Shown piece after piece: positions 34,785 through 44,183 of a stretch of 51,009 nt of DNA (position 1 is its first letter; every line of letters begins with the position of its first letter). The stretch comes from Stieleria tagensis. GTDB lineage: Bacteria > Planctomycetota > Planctomycetia > Pirellulales > Pirellulaceae. The stretch lies in NCBI RefSeq assembly GCF_024129865.1, contig NZ_JAMYFE010000045.1, positions 1 through 51,009 of the forward strand. The letters run 5' to 3'. The position numbers and the translations under genes are program-made. Below the pieces are notes generated by a model. The model was not told the DNA's origin and did no database searches. It worked only from the letters and a program-made list of their open reading frames with translations.

Positions 34785-35969
34785 TTAATCCAACTGATTG
34801 ATCAGCCATTGCAGTTCGCTGGCGATGTCATCCGCCAGTCCACGCCGCCGCATCTCGGCCGGCAGGACGGTCCAGGCATAGGTTTCAACCTCCAAGTGAC
34901 CGGTGAAATCAACACCGGTCACGCCGCCATCGAGTGCTTGCAAGCACTCGAGAACGGCATCACGGGTCGTGGTTAGCAATCCAAATCGTTCCAGGAAAAT
35001 GGGAACGTGAAAATGGATCACCCAACGTTCGACGCCTGCCAAATCCGCAGGGCTGGTCTGCTGGATCAACTGCGGAAGGTCGGTGGCCAATCGGAATGAT
35101 CCGTCGGTTCCGACCTGGCCCGTTTGGTGCAAATAGCGATCCTCGGCAAACTCACTGAGTTGTTTCAGTGCCGCAGCGTGCTGTGTGGCCGGAATCGCAT
35201 TCCAATCAGCGACGATCGCGCTGCTGACCTGCACCTTGCCGACCGTAATGTCGGCATCGCCATAGCGCTGGATCACCGCTCGTTGCGATTCGTTCATCAC
35301 CGCGCTGTGACAGATGTCGTGACAGACGGTGATGAAACGTCGATGCGTCAGTTCGGGCAACTGGTCGTCAAAAAATTCCACCATGTCGTCGACAGTGTCC
35401 AGCAAACAACCCGGTTCGGGTTCAATCGCAACCACGATGCGTTTGCCGGTATTGTGCTCCAACTGTTTTAAAAACTCTGCCAGCTGACGCAGCTGGTCCC
35501 CCGCCGTCGCCAGATCTTGTTTGGCATCCGAGTCGGCGGCAAACGGATTGTTAGGCCAGCCGATCGGCAGGGTGCTAATCGAACCGAGTGGCTGATCATC
35601 TGGTAAAAGCGCGGCCAGAATTGTCGCCAATCGCTGGGTGTATTCCAATCGCTCGGCATCGGCCCAGGTCGGCAAATACACGCGCTGTTTGACACTGTCG
35701 CCGTGAAAATTGGCGAATGGAAACCCGTTGATCGTGTAGGGGCGCAGTCTGCCGTCACTCAAAAAGCGGCGAAAGTCGCCCAGCTGACCCTCGATCAATT
35801 CCGTGGAGGCTTTGTCGGGGATCCACAGCCCAACGCCCAATTGATCGATTCCATTGGATTGCTGCAGCTGCTGGCGGACCGCCATCGCATACTCGGTCAG
35901 ATTGCGGCGGATCGATGCCATCTCGATACCGGCATGAACATTCGTGCAATAACCGATTTGCTGATTCAT
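34785..35969 (-). CDS. EboE-like sugar-phosphate-isomerase-fold TIM barrel
   Basis: The 394-aa protein opens with IGYCTNVHAG and contains TINGFPFANFHGDSVKQRVYLPTWADAERLEYT and GSISTLPIGW. These are hallmark segments of the EboE / metabolite-traffic TIM-barrel family. Later VVAIEPEPGCLLDT, VCHDICHSA and HFHVPIF provide the Glu and His residues that bind metal in xylose-isomerase-like barrels. In cyanobacteria and Bacteroidetes EboE lies in the eboABCDEF cluster for prenylated precursor trafficking; no other ebo gene is nearby here. The gene therefore acts alone or with distant partners. Substrate unknown. Confidence 0.75.
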   Translation of the reverse strand: MNQQIGYCTNVHAGIEMASIRRNLTEYAMAVRQQLQQSNGIDQLGVGLWIPDKASTELIEGQLGDFRRFLSDGRLRPYTINGFPFANFHGDSVKQRVYLPTWADAERLEYTQRLATILAALLPDDQPLGSISTLPIGWPNNPFAADSDAKQDLATAGDQLRQLAEFLKQLEHNTGKRIVVAIEPEPGCLLDTVDDMVEFFDDQLPELTHRRFITVCHDICHSAVMNESQRAVIQRYGDADITVGKVQVSSAIVADWNAIPATQHAAALKQLSEFAEDRYLHQTGQVGTDGSFRLATDLPQLIQQTSPADLAGVERWVIHFHVPIFLERFGLLTTTRDAVLECLQALDGGVTGVDFTGHLEVETYAWTVLPAEMRRRGLADDIASELQWLINQLD

Positions 35970-36128
35970 CTGGTGGTGGATTCAATGAGCGGGCGGGAGG
36001 GAGAAACTCAGAAGCAGATCACCGATGATACCGTCCTGAACAACCGCCCCCAACCGTTGACTGCGGCAGATCAGTTCGCTCTACGGGGTTCCGATCGAAA
36101 AAGACCGCACCAATAGGGACTCCGCAGC

Positions 36129-38681
36129 GTGCCAAGGCTGTTGATCGTTCGCCGGGGAACTAGAATCTGTTGCCGATGTCCGTTGCCCTGCTCCATTGCA
36201 TCTGCGTTCACGCCCCAGCTAGTTCCAACTGCGAGTCAACCCACTGTGATTTTGGCACCCCTCCAGCGTTTCGTCTTGACCGTCTTTGTTTTCAGCGTCT
36301 GGGCTGTCCTCTCAAATTCGGCGTGGGCCCAGTCACCGGAGGCGGCCAACCGAAAACATGTCGATCCGTCAGATCCCTTCGCCCAACTGGACGCCTGGTG
36401 GCCGACGCCTGGTGACACACGGATTGCGTCGGGCGCCCCCGGCCCCGCCTATTGGCAGCAGCGAGCCGATTATGAGATCGATGTCACGCTCGACGACGAC
36501 AATCAAAAAATCCGCGGAAAGGTACAAATTCGCTACCACAACGAGTCTCCACACACGTTGCCCTATCTGTGGATTCAGTTGGATCAAAACCGATTTCGCA
36601 AGGATGCCGAGGATGCGTTGACCACCGTCGCTCCTTCATTGAACTCACGGATTTCACTGGGCGCGATGAAATCGATTCTGGCGCGTCGCAGTTTTGATGG
36701 CGGCTACCGAATCAAATCGGTCACCGACGGATCCGGCAATTCACTCGACCACACCCCGGTCGGCACCATGATGCGGATCGACCTGCCGACGCCTCTCGCA
36801 CCCGGCGAGCAGACCCAAGTCGCGATCGAATACTCGTACAAAATCGTTGACGCGAAAACCATTCGTGCGCGTGGTGGATCGGAGTTCTTCGAAGACGACA
36901 AGAATTACATCTATGAAATCGCCCAGTGGTATCCGCGCATTGCCGCATACACCGACTTTGGTGCTTGGCAACACAAAGCATTTTTGGGACGCGGTGAATT
37001 CACATTGGAATTGGGAAACTATCGCGTTCGCATCACCGTCCCCTCAGAAATGGTTGTCGCATCGACGGGAACCTTGCAAAACCCCGATGAAGTGTTGAAG
37101 GCCCCCTGGAAACAGCGACTTGAACAAGCCAAGTCGGCTGAAAAACCCATCTTCATCATCACGCCAGAGGAAGCCAAAGAAAACGAAAGCGTCCGCACGG
37201 AACTGACCAAGACCTGGGAATTCAAAGCCAATAACGTTCGCGACTTTGCTTTTGCGGCCAGTCGCAAATTCATTTGGGATGCACTGGGTGTCGACCTGGG
37301 GACAAATGACGTGATGACCATGTCGTACTACCCCAACGAAGCCGAACCGTTGTGGAGCAAGTACTCGACCGAAGCGATCGCGCATACATTGGAAGTCTAC
37401 GGGCGTTACTCGTTCGAATATCCCTATGAAGTCGCGATCAGTGTGAACGGACCGGTCTACGGGATGGAGTACCCGATGATCTGCTTCAACGGCCCCCGCC
37501 CCGAGGAAGACGGGACGTATAGCAAAGCGACCAAGTACGGTTTGATCTCGGTGGTGATCCATGAAGTCGGACACAATTTCTATCCGATGATCATCAACAG
37601 CGATGAACGCCAATGGACTTGGATGGACGAAGGCCTGAACACATTCTTGCAATACTTGACCGAACAGGAATGGGAGGAAAACTACCCATCGCGGCGTGGG
37701 GAACCCGACAAGATTGTTGGTTACATGAAAGGCGGCAACCAACGCGCGATCATGACCGGCAGTGAAGAAATCCTGCAATTCGGTGACAATGCCTATGGGA
37801 AGCCAGCTACCGCATTGAACATTTTGCGTGAAACCATTCTGGGACGAGAACTGTTTGATTTCGCGTTTCGTGAATACGCCCGTCGCTGGAAATTCAAACG
37901 CCCCACACCCAGCGATTTCTTTCGCACGATGGAGGATGCATCCGGCGTCGATTTGGATTGGTTCTGGCGGGGCTGGTTCTATGGCACCAACCATGTCGAC
38001 ATTGCCATCGACAACGTGCAACTGTATCAAATCGATTCAGGCGACCCCGATGAAAAAGCCGAGCGGGAACGTCAGGAAAAGGATCGCAAAGAGCCAACGG
38101 TGACCGAGCAGCGCAACGAAGGCATGCGGCGGCGGATTGACTGGCAACCGGGATTAAAGGATTTTTACAACAGCCCTGAATATGACGAACTGAAAGTCGA
38201 AGAGGACGACCGCAAATCGTTCCAAAAATTCCTGGACGGTTTGACCAGCGAGGAACGCGCCATCCTGCGACGCACCACCAACTTTTATGTGGTTGACTTC
38301 AGCAACTTGGGCGGGCTGGTGATGCCGATCATATTACGAGTCCATTACGCTGATAACACCAGCGAAACGATGCGTTTCCCCGCCCAAATCTGGCGCCGCA
38401 ATAGCAAGCGAATCAGCAAACTGATCGTCACCGACAATGAAATCGTGCGGATGGAACTTGACCCCCAGCGAGAGACCGCCGACATCGAAGAAGACAACAA
38501 TCATTGGCCAAAGCGAATGATCCCCAGTCGGTTTCGGTTGTTCAAAGACGAGAAGAAAAAGAACCCGATGCAGAAGGCCGCCAAGTCGGATGACAAGTCG
38601 GCCGATGAAGACGACAAGAAAAACGATGGCCAGAAGTCTGACTCCGAAAAGCCAGCTCCCAAATCTGAGCAAAAGAAATGA
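36129..38681 (+). CDS. M1 family metallopeptidase, secreted
   Basis: The protein has up to 850 aa. A hydrophobic segment ending in SNSAWAQS (about 46-68) is the export signal. The start is GTG at 36129; a GTG at 36246 would give a normal signal peptide and 811 aa. The aminopeptidase N-like beta domain (about 95-300) precedes the catalytic domain with YGMEYPM (the GxMEN position) and HEVGH (478-482). The third zinc ligand is Glu501, exactly HExxH-18-E. The C-terminal 45 residues are a Lys/Asp-rich, disordered tail. The stop overlaps the ATG of the DUF6702 gene in ATGA, so the two are translationally coupled. Confidence 0.9.
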   Translation: MPRLLIVRRGTRICCRCPLPCSIASAFTPQLVPTASQPTVILAPLQRFVLTVFVFSVWAVLSNSAWAQSPEAANRKHVDPSDPFAQLDAWWPTPGDTRIASGAPGPAYWQQRADYEIDVTLDDDNQKIRGKVQIRYHNESPHTLPYLWIQLDQNRFRKDAEDALTTVAPSLNSRISLGAMKSILARRSFDGGYRIKSVTDGSGNSLDHTPVGTMMRIDLPTPLAPGEQTQVAIEYSYKIVDAKTIRARGGSEFFEDDKNYIYEIAQWYPRIAAYTDFGAWQHKAFLGRGEFTLELGNYRVRITVPSEMVVASTGTLQNPDEVLKAPWKQRLEQAKSAEKPIFIITPEEAKENESVRTELTKTWEFKANNVRDFAFAASRKFIWDALGVDLGTNDVMTMSYYPNEAEPLWSKYSTEAIAHTLEVYGRYSFEYPYEVAISVNGPVYGMEYPMICFNGPRPEEDGTYSKATKYGLISVVIHEVGHNFYPMIINSDERQWTWMDEGLNTFLQYLTEQEWEENYPSRRGEPDKIVGYMKGGNQRAIMTGSEEILQFGDNAYGKPATALNILRETILGRELFDFAFREYARRWKFKRPTPSDFFRTMEDASGVDLDWFWRGWFYGTNHVDIAIDNVQLYQIDSGDPDEKAERERQEKDRKEPTVTEQRNEGMRRRIDWQPGLKDFYNSPEYDELKVEEDDRKSFQKFLDGLTSEERAILRRTTNFYVVDFSNLGGLVMPIILRVHYADNTSETMRFPAQIWRRNSKRISKLIVTDNEIVRMELDPQRETADIEEDNNHWPKRMIPSRFRLFKDEKKKNPMQKAAKSDDKSADEDDKKNDGQKSDSEKPAPKSEQKK

Positions 38682-39214
38682 TCTTTAGCTGTCATTGGAT
38701 TGCGTTGATTTTCAGTTCGCTATTGTTGCACCCGGTGCATGAAACCTTTTGCGAACTCGAATGGAATCGCCGGACGCAGCGCGTCGAGGCCGCGTTGCGA
38801 TTGGACTCGCTCGATGAACAATGGATTGCCAAACGCTACGCCAATCAAACGCCGCCCGATGATGCAGCGTCACAGCCAAACGGCACCCCCACAGCCCCCT
38901 CGGCTTGGCAGCAGGCATTTCTGGAACGACAGCTGATGTTTGATGCGACGGGAAAGGGTGCCGAGCGTCGCAGCGGACATTCAATCAAATGGGTTGGTCG
39001 CAAAGAAGACGGCGCCCATGTGTGGTGGTTTTTCGAGGTCCTGTGTGAGCAAGGCGTCCCGCCAAAGACACTGGAAACGCGACTCTTGTTCGATCGAGAG
39101 AAAGGCTATCATCATCGCGTCAATTTGCTCAACACGACCCAATCCGGTCGCACAACGACCCCCGTCGTGCTGTCCGAACAAACCCCCAAAGCCACCTTGC
39201 CACTGTCCCAGTAG
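38678..39214 (+). CDS. DUF6702-like small envelope protein
   Basis: The 178-aa protein starts with a short hydrophobic stretch (MIFSCHWIALIFSSLLL). HPVHETFCELEWNRRTQRVEAALRL follows, the family's opening (HPVH-S-TEI-YN). WWFFEVLC and FDREKGYHHRVNLL complete a beta-rich domain. Its ATG overlaps the M1 peptidase stop by 4 bases. DUF6702 proteins are found beside M1 peptidases in other phyla too, which suggests a functional pair at the envelope. The last codons overlap the first copy of the 31-bp repeat, so the C-terminus may be repeat-derived. Confidence 0.7.
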   Translation: MIFSCHWIALIFSSLLLHPVHETFCELEWNRRTQRVEAALRLDSLDEQWIAKRYANQTPPDDAASQPNGTPTAPSAWQQAFLERQLMFDATGKGAERRSGHSIKWVGRKEDGAHVWWFFEVLCEQGVPPKTLETRLLFDREKGYHHRVNLLNTTQSGRTTTPVVLSEQTPKATLPLSQ

Positions 39215-39280
39215 GCCAGGTGCAACCTGGCGCTCCATCCACTGCCCCCCAGTAGGCCAGGTGCAACCTGGCGCTCCATC
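39209..39280. repeat. Two 31-bp direct repeats, each a small hairpin
   Basis: Copies at 39209-39239 and 39250-39280 (period 41) carry GCCAGGTGCAACCTGGC, a perfect 7-bp stem with a GCA loop, then GCTCCATC. The first copy includes the stop codon of the DUF6702 gene and the second ends 8 bases before the CinA start. They may act as mRNA processing or weak termination sites. Confidence 0.7.
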
Positions 39281-39288
39281 ATTCCCCC

Positions 39289-40569
39289 ATGCCAACAACG
39301 TCCCTGACCGCCGAAGTCGTTTCGATCGGCGACGAAATGACCAGCGGCGCTCGTTTGGACACCAATGCCCAATGGCTCAGTCGTCGACTGGGCGAACAAG
39401 GTGTCGAGGTGATTTTCCACAGCACCGTCGCCGACACCTTGCAGCACAACATCGATGTGTTCCGAATCGCTGCATCGCGCGCCGACATCGTGGTTTGCAG
39501 TGGTGGACTAGGGCCGACGCGCGATGACCTGACCCGCCAGGCGCTGGCGGCGGTTGTCGGCCAACCCCTGGAACTGCGGCAATCGGCGATGGATCACCTG
39601 ACTGCAATGTTTGCCAAACGCGATCGGGAAATGCCGGAACGAAACAAGGTCCAGGCGATGTTTCCGGTCGGCAGTCGCGAGATTTTCAATCCCCAGGGAA
39701 CCGCACCCGGCGTAGACGTCGACGTGCCGCGAGGCGATCGTTCGCCCAGCCGGATCTTTGCCCTGCCGGGTGTGCCGGCGGAAATGAAACGCATGTTCGA
39801 TGAAACAGTGGCGCCGCGAATCCTAGCGATCGGACACGGCCGCAGTCATCTTGAACAGTTGGTGATGAAGTTTTTTGGTATCGGCGAAAGCGATATGGAA
39901 CAACGACTCGGCGAGATGATTGCACGAGATCGCGTTCCACGTGTCGGCATCACCGTCAGCGCAGCGACGATTTCGTTGCGAATCAATGCGATCGCTGCAA
40001 CACCGGACGAATGCCATCAGCAAATCGAATCGACGCGGAAAGAGATTCTGGAGCGGGTCGGTGAGTTGCACTTCGGCGACGGCGATGATTTTGAACAGTA
40101 CCATGCGGTCGAAAACCAATTGCGGCAGGCCGGCCAATGCTTGGCCACCGTTGAATTCGGCCGGTCTGCGATGCTGGCCACTTGGTTCGCCTCGTTGGGC
40201 GAATCGCCAGCGTATCGAGGCGGATTTTGTTTCGCCAACCTGCCGGAACTGTCCGCCGTGTTTGCGGTCGATCCTGCGGCGGCGCTGGAGACATTGCGGC
40301 GGCGCACCGGTGATGGTTGGTTGTTAGTGGTCGACGAGTACCCGTCGCTGGAAACCGACGGAGATCACCCGCTACCGGCGGCTGAGGTTCGCCTGGTCGT
40401 GATCGACCCGACAGGAACCGTCTTTGCCACCACGAGTCGGCTGGGCGGACACCCCTCAATCATCCATCCGCGAATCGGCAAAGCCGCGTTGGCATGGTTC
40501 CGCAAAGTCTATTCCGAGCACGCGCCGTCGCACCGACAGCAGGCCGATGGCGATGCGGTGCCAAAATGA
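39289..40569 (+). CDS. CinA-like protein with degenerate C-terminal domain
   Basis: The 426-aa protein has an N-terminal MoCF-biosynthesis/COG1058 domain: TAEVVSIGDEMTSGARLDTNAQWLSRRL, VVCSGGLGPTRDDLT, MFPVGSREIFNPQGTAPG and FALPGVPAEMKRMFDE, all typical of CinA. The C-terminal half keeps the length of the NMN-deamidase domain (residues about 275-415). However, the ESCTGG active-site motif is replaced by VEFGRSA near 287-293, and the usual TGIAGPGGG region is absent. The NMN amidohydrolase activity is therefore probably lost. The stop overlaps the RluA start (ATGA). It may be a real diverged paralogue with a canonical CinA elsewhere. Confidence 0.8.
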   Translation: MPTTSLTAEVVSIGDEMTSGARLDTNAQWLSRRLGEQGVEVIFHSTVADTLQHNIDVFRIAASRADIVVCSGGLGPTRDDLTRQALAAVVGQPLELRQSAMDHLTAMFAKRDREMPERNKVQAMFPVGSREIFNPQGTAPGVDVDVPRGDRSPSRIFALPGVPAEMKRMFDETVAPRILAIGHGRSHLEQLVMKFFGIGESDMEQRLGEMIARDRVPRVGITVSAATISLRINAIAATPDECHQQIESTRKEILERVGELHFGDGDDFEQYHAVENQLRQAGQCLATVEFGRSAMLATWFASLGESPAYRGGFCFANLPELSAVFAVDPAAALETLRRRTGDGWLLVVDEYPSLETDGDHPLPAAEVRLVVIDPTGTVFATTSRLGGHPSIIHPRIGKAALAWFRKVYSEHAPSHRQQADGDAVPK

Positions 40570-41345
40570 ATGTGATTTTTGAAGACAACCATTTGCTGGT
40601 TGTCGATAAACCGGCGGGGATGGCCACCATGGGGACAGCAGCGGGCACGCCCAGTGTCCATCGCTGGGCCTGTGATTATCTGAAACGACGCTATCAAAAA
40701 CCCGGCAACGTCTTTGTCGGCGTGGTCAGCCGCCTCGACCGGGTCACGACCGGCGTACTGGTGTTGGCACGGACCAGCAAAGCCGCCGCGAGACTTTCGA
40801 TCCAGTTTGGCGGCCCTGGAAAAAGCAAGAAAGTGTCCCAGCAGGCACAGAAGCTGTACCTGGCAATGGTCGACGGCGATCTACTCTGCGACGGCAAATT
40901 CTCGGCGTCGGGCGAACTGTCCGATGCCGTTTGGAAGGACGATGGGGCGCATCGAATGCGGGTTGATCGCACAGGCCGGTCGGATTCCCAGCCCGCGCGG
41001 CTACAGTACTGTGTTATCGACAACCGCCCCACGCGGACGCTGCTTGCGGTACGATTATTGACCGGGCGAAAGCACCAGATTCGGCTGCAATTTGCTGACC
41101 GTGGGCATCCTATTATGGGCGACCAAAAGTACGGCAGTGAAACTGATTTTTTTGACTCGATTGCGTTACACAGTTGGCAGCTTTCCATCGGGCATCCGAC
41201 CCAGATGACAGCGTTGAATTTCAAAGCCCCCATCCCAGCAAATTGGAATCGGGTTTCAGCGCCGATCCCTGACCAGGCAATCATTGAAACTCGACTGGCG
41301 CAAACCTACGATTGGCATGGCCCCGATACCGCGCTGGATCGTTAA
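40566..41345 (+). CDS. RluA-family pseudouridine synthase
   Basis: The 259-aa protein isomerises specific uridines in rRNA or tRNA to pseudouridine. Motifs in order are IIFEDNHLLVVDKPAGM-like opening (residues 4-19), SRLDRVTTGVLVLA (catalytic Asp58), QKLYLAMV, RLLTGRKHQIRLQFAD-GHPIMGD-KYG and the C-terminal LHSWQLSIGHP. There is no S4 domain, so it is the short RluA/RluC-like type. Substrate site unassigned. The ATG overlaps the CinA-like stop by 4 bases. The open frame extends upstream inside CinA and is not used. Confidence 0.9.
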   Translation: MNVIFEDNHLLVVDKPAGMATMGTAAGTPSVHRWACDYLKRRYQKPGNVFVGVVSRLDRVTTGVLVLARTSKAAARLSIQFGGPGKSKKVSQQAQKLYLAMVDGDLLCDGKFSASGELSDAVWKDDGAHRMRVDRTGRSDSQPARLQYCVIDNRPTRTLLAVRLLTGRKHQIRLQFADRGHPIMGDQKYGSETDFFDSIALHSWQLSIGHPTQMTALNFKAPIPANWNRVSAPIPDQAIIETRLAQTYDWHGPDTALDR

Positions 41346-41378
41346 ACACAAACGTTAAACTCGAACGCGTCTGTCGAC

Positions 41379-41873
41379 TTGAAACCGAAACCCGCCCCGT
41401 CGTTTCTGCCACGCCGCATCGTTTCTGGCGGCCAGACCGGTGTGGACCGGGCGGGACTGGAGGCCGCGATCGCACATCAAATCGAACATGGTGGCTGGTG
41501 CCCCAAAGGCCGACGATCCGAAGACGGGTCGATCCCCAGCCGCTATGAACTCGTGGAAATGCAATCGCCTGATTACCCGGCGCGGACCGAACAAAATGTG
41601 ATCGACAGCGACGCGACGTTGATTCTGTACCAGCGCAGTCTCAAGGGGGGATCGCTACTGACGCGGCGCTACGCTGTGCGTTGGAAACGCCCTTATTTAT
41701 GCGTCAAGATCGAGGGCGCCGACCCGGCCGAGGTTCGTCAGTGGCTGAATCTTCACCAGCCGAATGTACTGAATGTGGCCGGCCCACGGGAAACCAGTTC
41801 CCCGGGCATCCAGCAGCGTGCGTTGACATTCCTGTTGGAAGCATTTGCGATTCCGGTCGATAGCCAGGAGTGA
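41379..41873 (+). CDS. Putative molybdenum carrier / YpsA-like Rossmann protein
   Basis: The 164-aa protein carries RRIVSGGQTGVDRAGLEAAI at residues 12-31, then HGGWCPKGRRSEDGSIPSRYEL, NVIDSDATLIL and GGSLLTRRYAVRWKRPYL, ending in LNVAGPRETSSPGI. This is the MoCo-carrier/TIGR00725-type Rossmann fold with a GGQTGVDR phosphate loop. In eukaryotic algae a member binds Moco; bacterial function is unproven. The start is TTG at 41379; no ATG is available before the conserved region. The C-terminal half keeps the conserved GPR-S segment. Confidence 0.8.
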   Translation: MKPKPAPSFLPRRIVSGGQTGVDRAGLEAAIAHQIEHGGWCPKGRRSEDGSIPSRYELVEMQSPDYPARTEQNVIDSDATLILYQRSLKGGSLLTRRYAVRWKRPYLCVKIEGADPAEVRQWLNLHQPNVLNVAGPRETSSPGIQQRALTFLLEAFAIPVDSQE

Positions 41874-41992
41874 ATCCGCCCTGATCGCTGCGGCGACGGG
41901 GGAAGATCGACGACAGCGGGGCTTGGGTCAGATGGCTGGATCGTGGTAACATTCCCGGTCTTACGCTCCCAAACCCCGAATCGGCTTGTTTT

Positions 41993-44170
41993 ATGTCTGT
42001 CGATCTGTATGCCGTCTGTCCTTGTGGAAACGGCAAGAAAATCAAATTTTGCAAATGCAAAGAATCCGTCGACCAGATGGACAAAGTCCTGACGATGATC
42101 GAGGGCGGCCAGATGGTCCCTGGACTGGACCGGTTGAAGTCCATCCTCGATGAACATCCCGACGCGGCGTGGGCGCTGGCGATTCGCGGCCGATTGCTAT
42201 TGGATTTGCGTGAATACGAATCGCTCAGCGAAAATGCCGATCGTTTCATTCGCTTGCAACCGTCCAACCCGCTGGCATTGACGCAGCGTGCCGCCGCACT
42301 GGTATTCAACCAAGATGTGCAAGGTGCCACCGATGCATTGCTGGAAGCGTTGAACGAAAGCGGCCAAGAAGTCGACGCATTCTTGATGGATGTGGCGTTG
42401 ATCGTGGCGATGGGTTTGGCACAGGCCGGCGTGATCCTGTCGGCCCGCGTGTATGCCCTGCTGGCGATCAGTTCGCAGGGTTACGAAGCCGAACAGGCCA
42501 ACGCGTTTTTGTCGCAAATGGACACTTCACCGGGTGTCAATCATTTGCTGAAAAGCATTCCCCAATTGATCGAACGACCGGCCGATGTCCCCTGGGGCGA
42601 ACGCTGCGACGAAGCCGTCGGACTACTGCGCAGCAATCGCGTCTTGCTGGCTCAAGACAAATTCGAATCGCTGCGTCGTTCGGCACCAGGCCAGCCGGCG
42701 ATCCTGTCCGGACTGTTGCACTGTGCGGTTTGGCGTGGCAATCTGGAACGACAAACGGAGATGGCCAACCAGTTGTCAGAGGTCGAGTCACTCGATGCAA
42801 TCGAGCGTCAACGCTATCGCGCCATCGCCGGATTGCTGTCGCCGATCGGAACTCTATCGATCAATTCGCAAACCGTTCGGGTTGAATTTGAAGACATCGA
42901 TCAAGCCGAAATGGCATTGATCGCCAGCGATCGCACCGAACAACTCTCGGCCGACCGCCTCTCGCAGATCCAGGTTCCCGAAGGCGAAGTCCGCCCGCGC
43001 AGCGCCTTTTTCATCTCCGATCAAGCGATCGATTCCGATGCAACCGACGTCGCCCCTGCGGATTGCCCTGCGTCACTGTCGCTGTTGACCGTCTACGGAC
43101 GGCAAACCGATCGCAGCGCCCAAGCGGTCGCATACGATGTCACCGAAGATCGTGTGGCAGAAATCCGCGACGTCTTGATGGCCGCCATTCCAACCGGCAA
43201 TGCGGTGTTGGAAGATCCGCAGCCGATTCCGATGACATTTGCGTTGGACGATCGACCGATCCGCCATAGCCAACCCAATTCGATGGCGGAGCTGGCCAAA
43301 TTCAATCGCGATTTTGCAGCCACACACGACGGCAAACGTGTTTGCCAATTGCCGCTACCAATCTTGGACGGCAAATCGCTTGCCACCGCTGCAGATGATG
43401 ATTCCCTGTCATTCCAGCGAGCCGTTGTGGTCCGTGTTCTCGAAGGCCACGAGCGAATCATCAGTTTGGAACAAGCGTTGGCCGACGTTTACGAGATCTC
43501 CAAAGTCGATCCACTGCCGATGCTGGAACCGACCGACGAAACCGTGTCTGACCTGTTGTGTGCGGATTTCTTCCGAGTCAATCCGGACAAACTCTCGCCG
43601 ATGCAACTGTATGTGTTGGCCAGCAATGCCAGGTCGACCGGCGGCATGACCGCGTGCAACCGATTCGCCAAAAAATTGGTCGAAGTCGCGACGGCGGAGG
43701 ATGCCCCAGAAGGTGATCCGCGGATCGCGATGGAAGGATACGTGCTGTCGATGCTTTCCACCGCAGAACCAAGCGAGTCGATCGAAATCGGTGACAAAGC
43801 CATCGCCTACGCCAAAAAGAATGGCTTGAACCATGCGACGATCCTGCTGTCGCGGTTGGAACTGTGCTTGTCGATGGCCGATCAAGACGGCTTCCGTCAA
43901 ACGATCATGGACATCGAAAAAGACTATGGCAACGATCCAACCGTGATGGCCCGTGTACAACAATTGTTGGTGCAACTGGGCATCATCCGGCCCGATGGAT
44001 CGCTGCGACAACAAGGCGGCGCACCGGCCGGCGGACCCGCCACGGAATTCACCCCTGCAGCTCCGCCGGAACAACGCGGCGGCGGTGTCTGGACGCCCGA
44101 CCAGCCGAACCCGCCGGGCCCCTCCGGTGACGAAGGCGGTAGCAAGCTGTGGGTTCCCGGCATGGATTGA
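41993..44170 (+). CDS. SEC-C/TPR protein, planctomycete-type
   Basis: The 725-aa protein starts with a small zinc-knuckle: VCPCGNGKKIKFCKC at residues 8-22, a SEC-C-like Cys-x-Cys...Cys-x-Cys motif. TPR-like helical hairpins follow (about 40-300, HPDAAWALAIRGRLLLDLREYESL) and a further helical block (about 560-690). The central region has a distinct acidic domain. The C-terminal 50 residues are Gly/Pro-rich and disordered. There is no signal peptide, so it is cytoplasmic. A scaffold or ribosome-associated role is inference. The stop is 13 bases before the ribD start, so both are likely cotranscribed. Confidence 0.75.
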   Translation: MSVDLYAVCPCGNGKKIKFCKCKESVDQMDKVLTMIEGGQMVPGLDRLKSILDEHPDAAWALAIRGRLLLDLREYESLSENADRFIRLQPSNPLALTQRAAALVFNQDVQGATDALLEALNESGQEVDAFLMDVALIVAMGLAQAGVILSARVYALLAISSQGYEAEQANAFLSQMDTSPGVNHLLKSIPQLIERPADVPWGERCDEAVGLLRSNRVLLAQDKFESLRRSAPGQPAILSGLLHCAVWRGNLERQTEMANQLSEVESLDAIERQRYRAIAGLLSPIGTLSINSQTVRVEFEDIDQAEMALIASDRTEQLSADRLSQIQVPEGEVRPRSAFFISDQAIDSDATDVAPADCPASLSLLTVYGRQTDRSAQAVAYDVTEDRVAEIRDVLMAAIPTGNAVLEDPQPIPMTFALDDRPIRHSQPNSMAELAKFNRDFAATHDGKRVCQLPLPILDGKSLATAADDDSLSFQRAVVVRVLEGHERIISLEQALADVYEISKVDPLPMLEPTDETVSDLLCADFFRVNPDKLSPMQLYVLASNARSTGGMTACNRFAKKLVEVATAEDAPEGDPRIAMEGYVLSMLSTAEPSESIEIGDKAIAYAKKNGLNHATILLSRLELCLSMADQDGFRQTIMDIEKDYGNDPTVMARVQQLLVQLGIIRPDGSLRQQGGAPAGGPATEFTPAAPPEQRGGGVWTPDQPNPPGPSGDEGGSKLWVPGMD

Positions 44171-44183
44171 TCCAGTCGAACCA

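Noticed and set aside
37044-38030. Minus-strand frame of 328 codons opposite the M1 peptidase
   Set aside because: It lies entirely within the M1 catalytic domain and is a codon-bias shadow with no motif.
43953-44183. N-terminal extension of ribD
   Set aside because: It overlaps the TPR gene in another frame and adds Arg/Pro-rich sequence before the normal RibD start.
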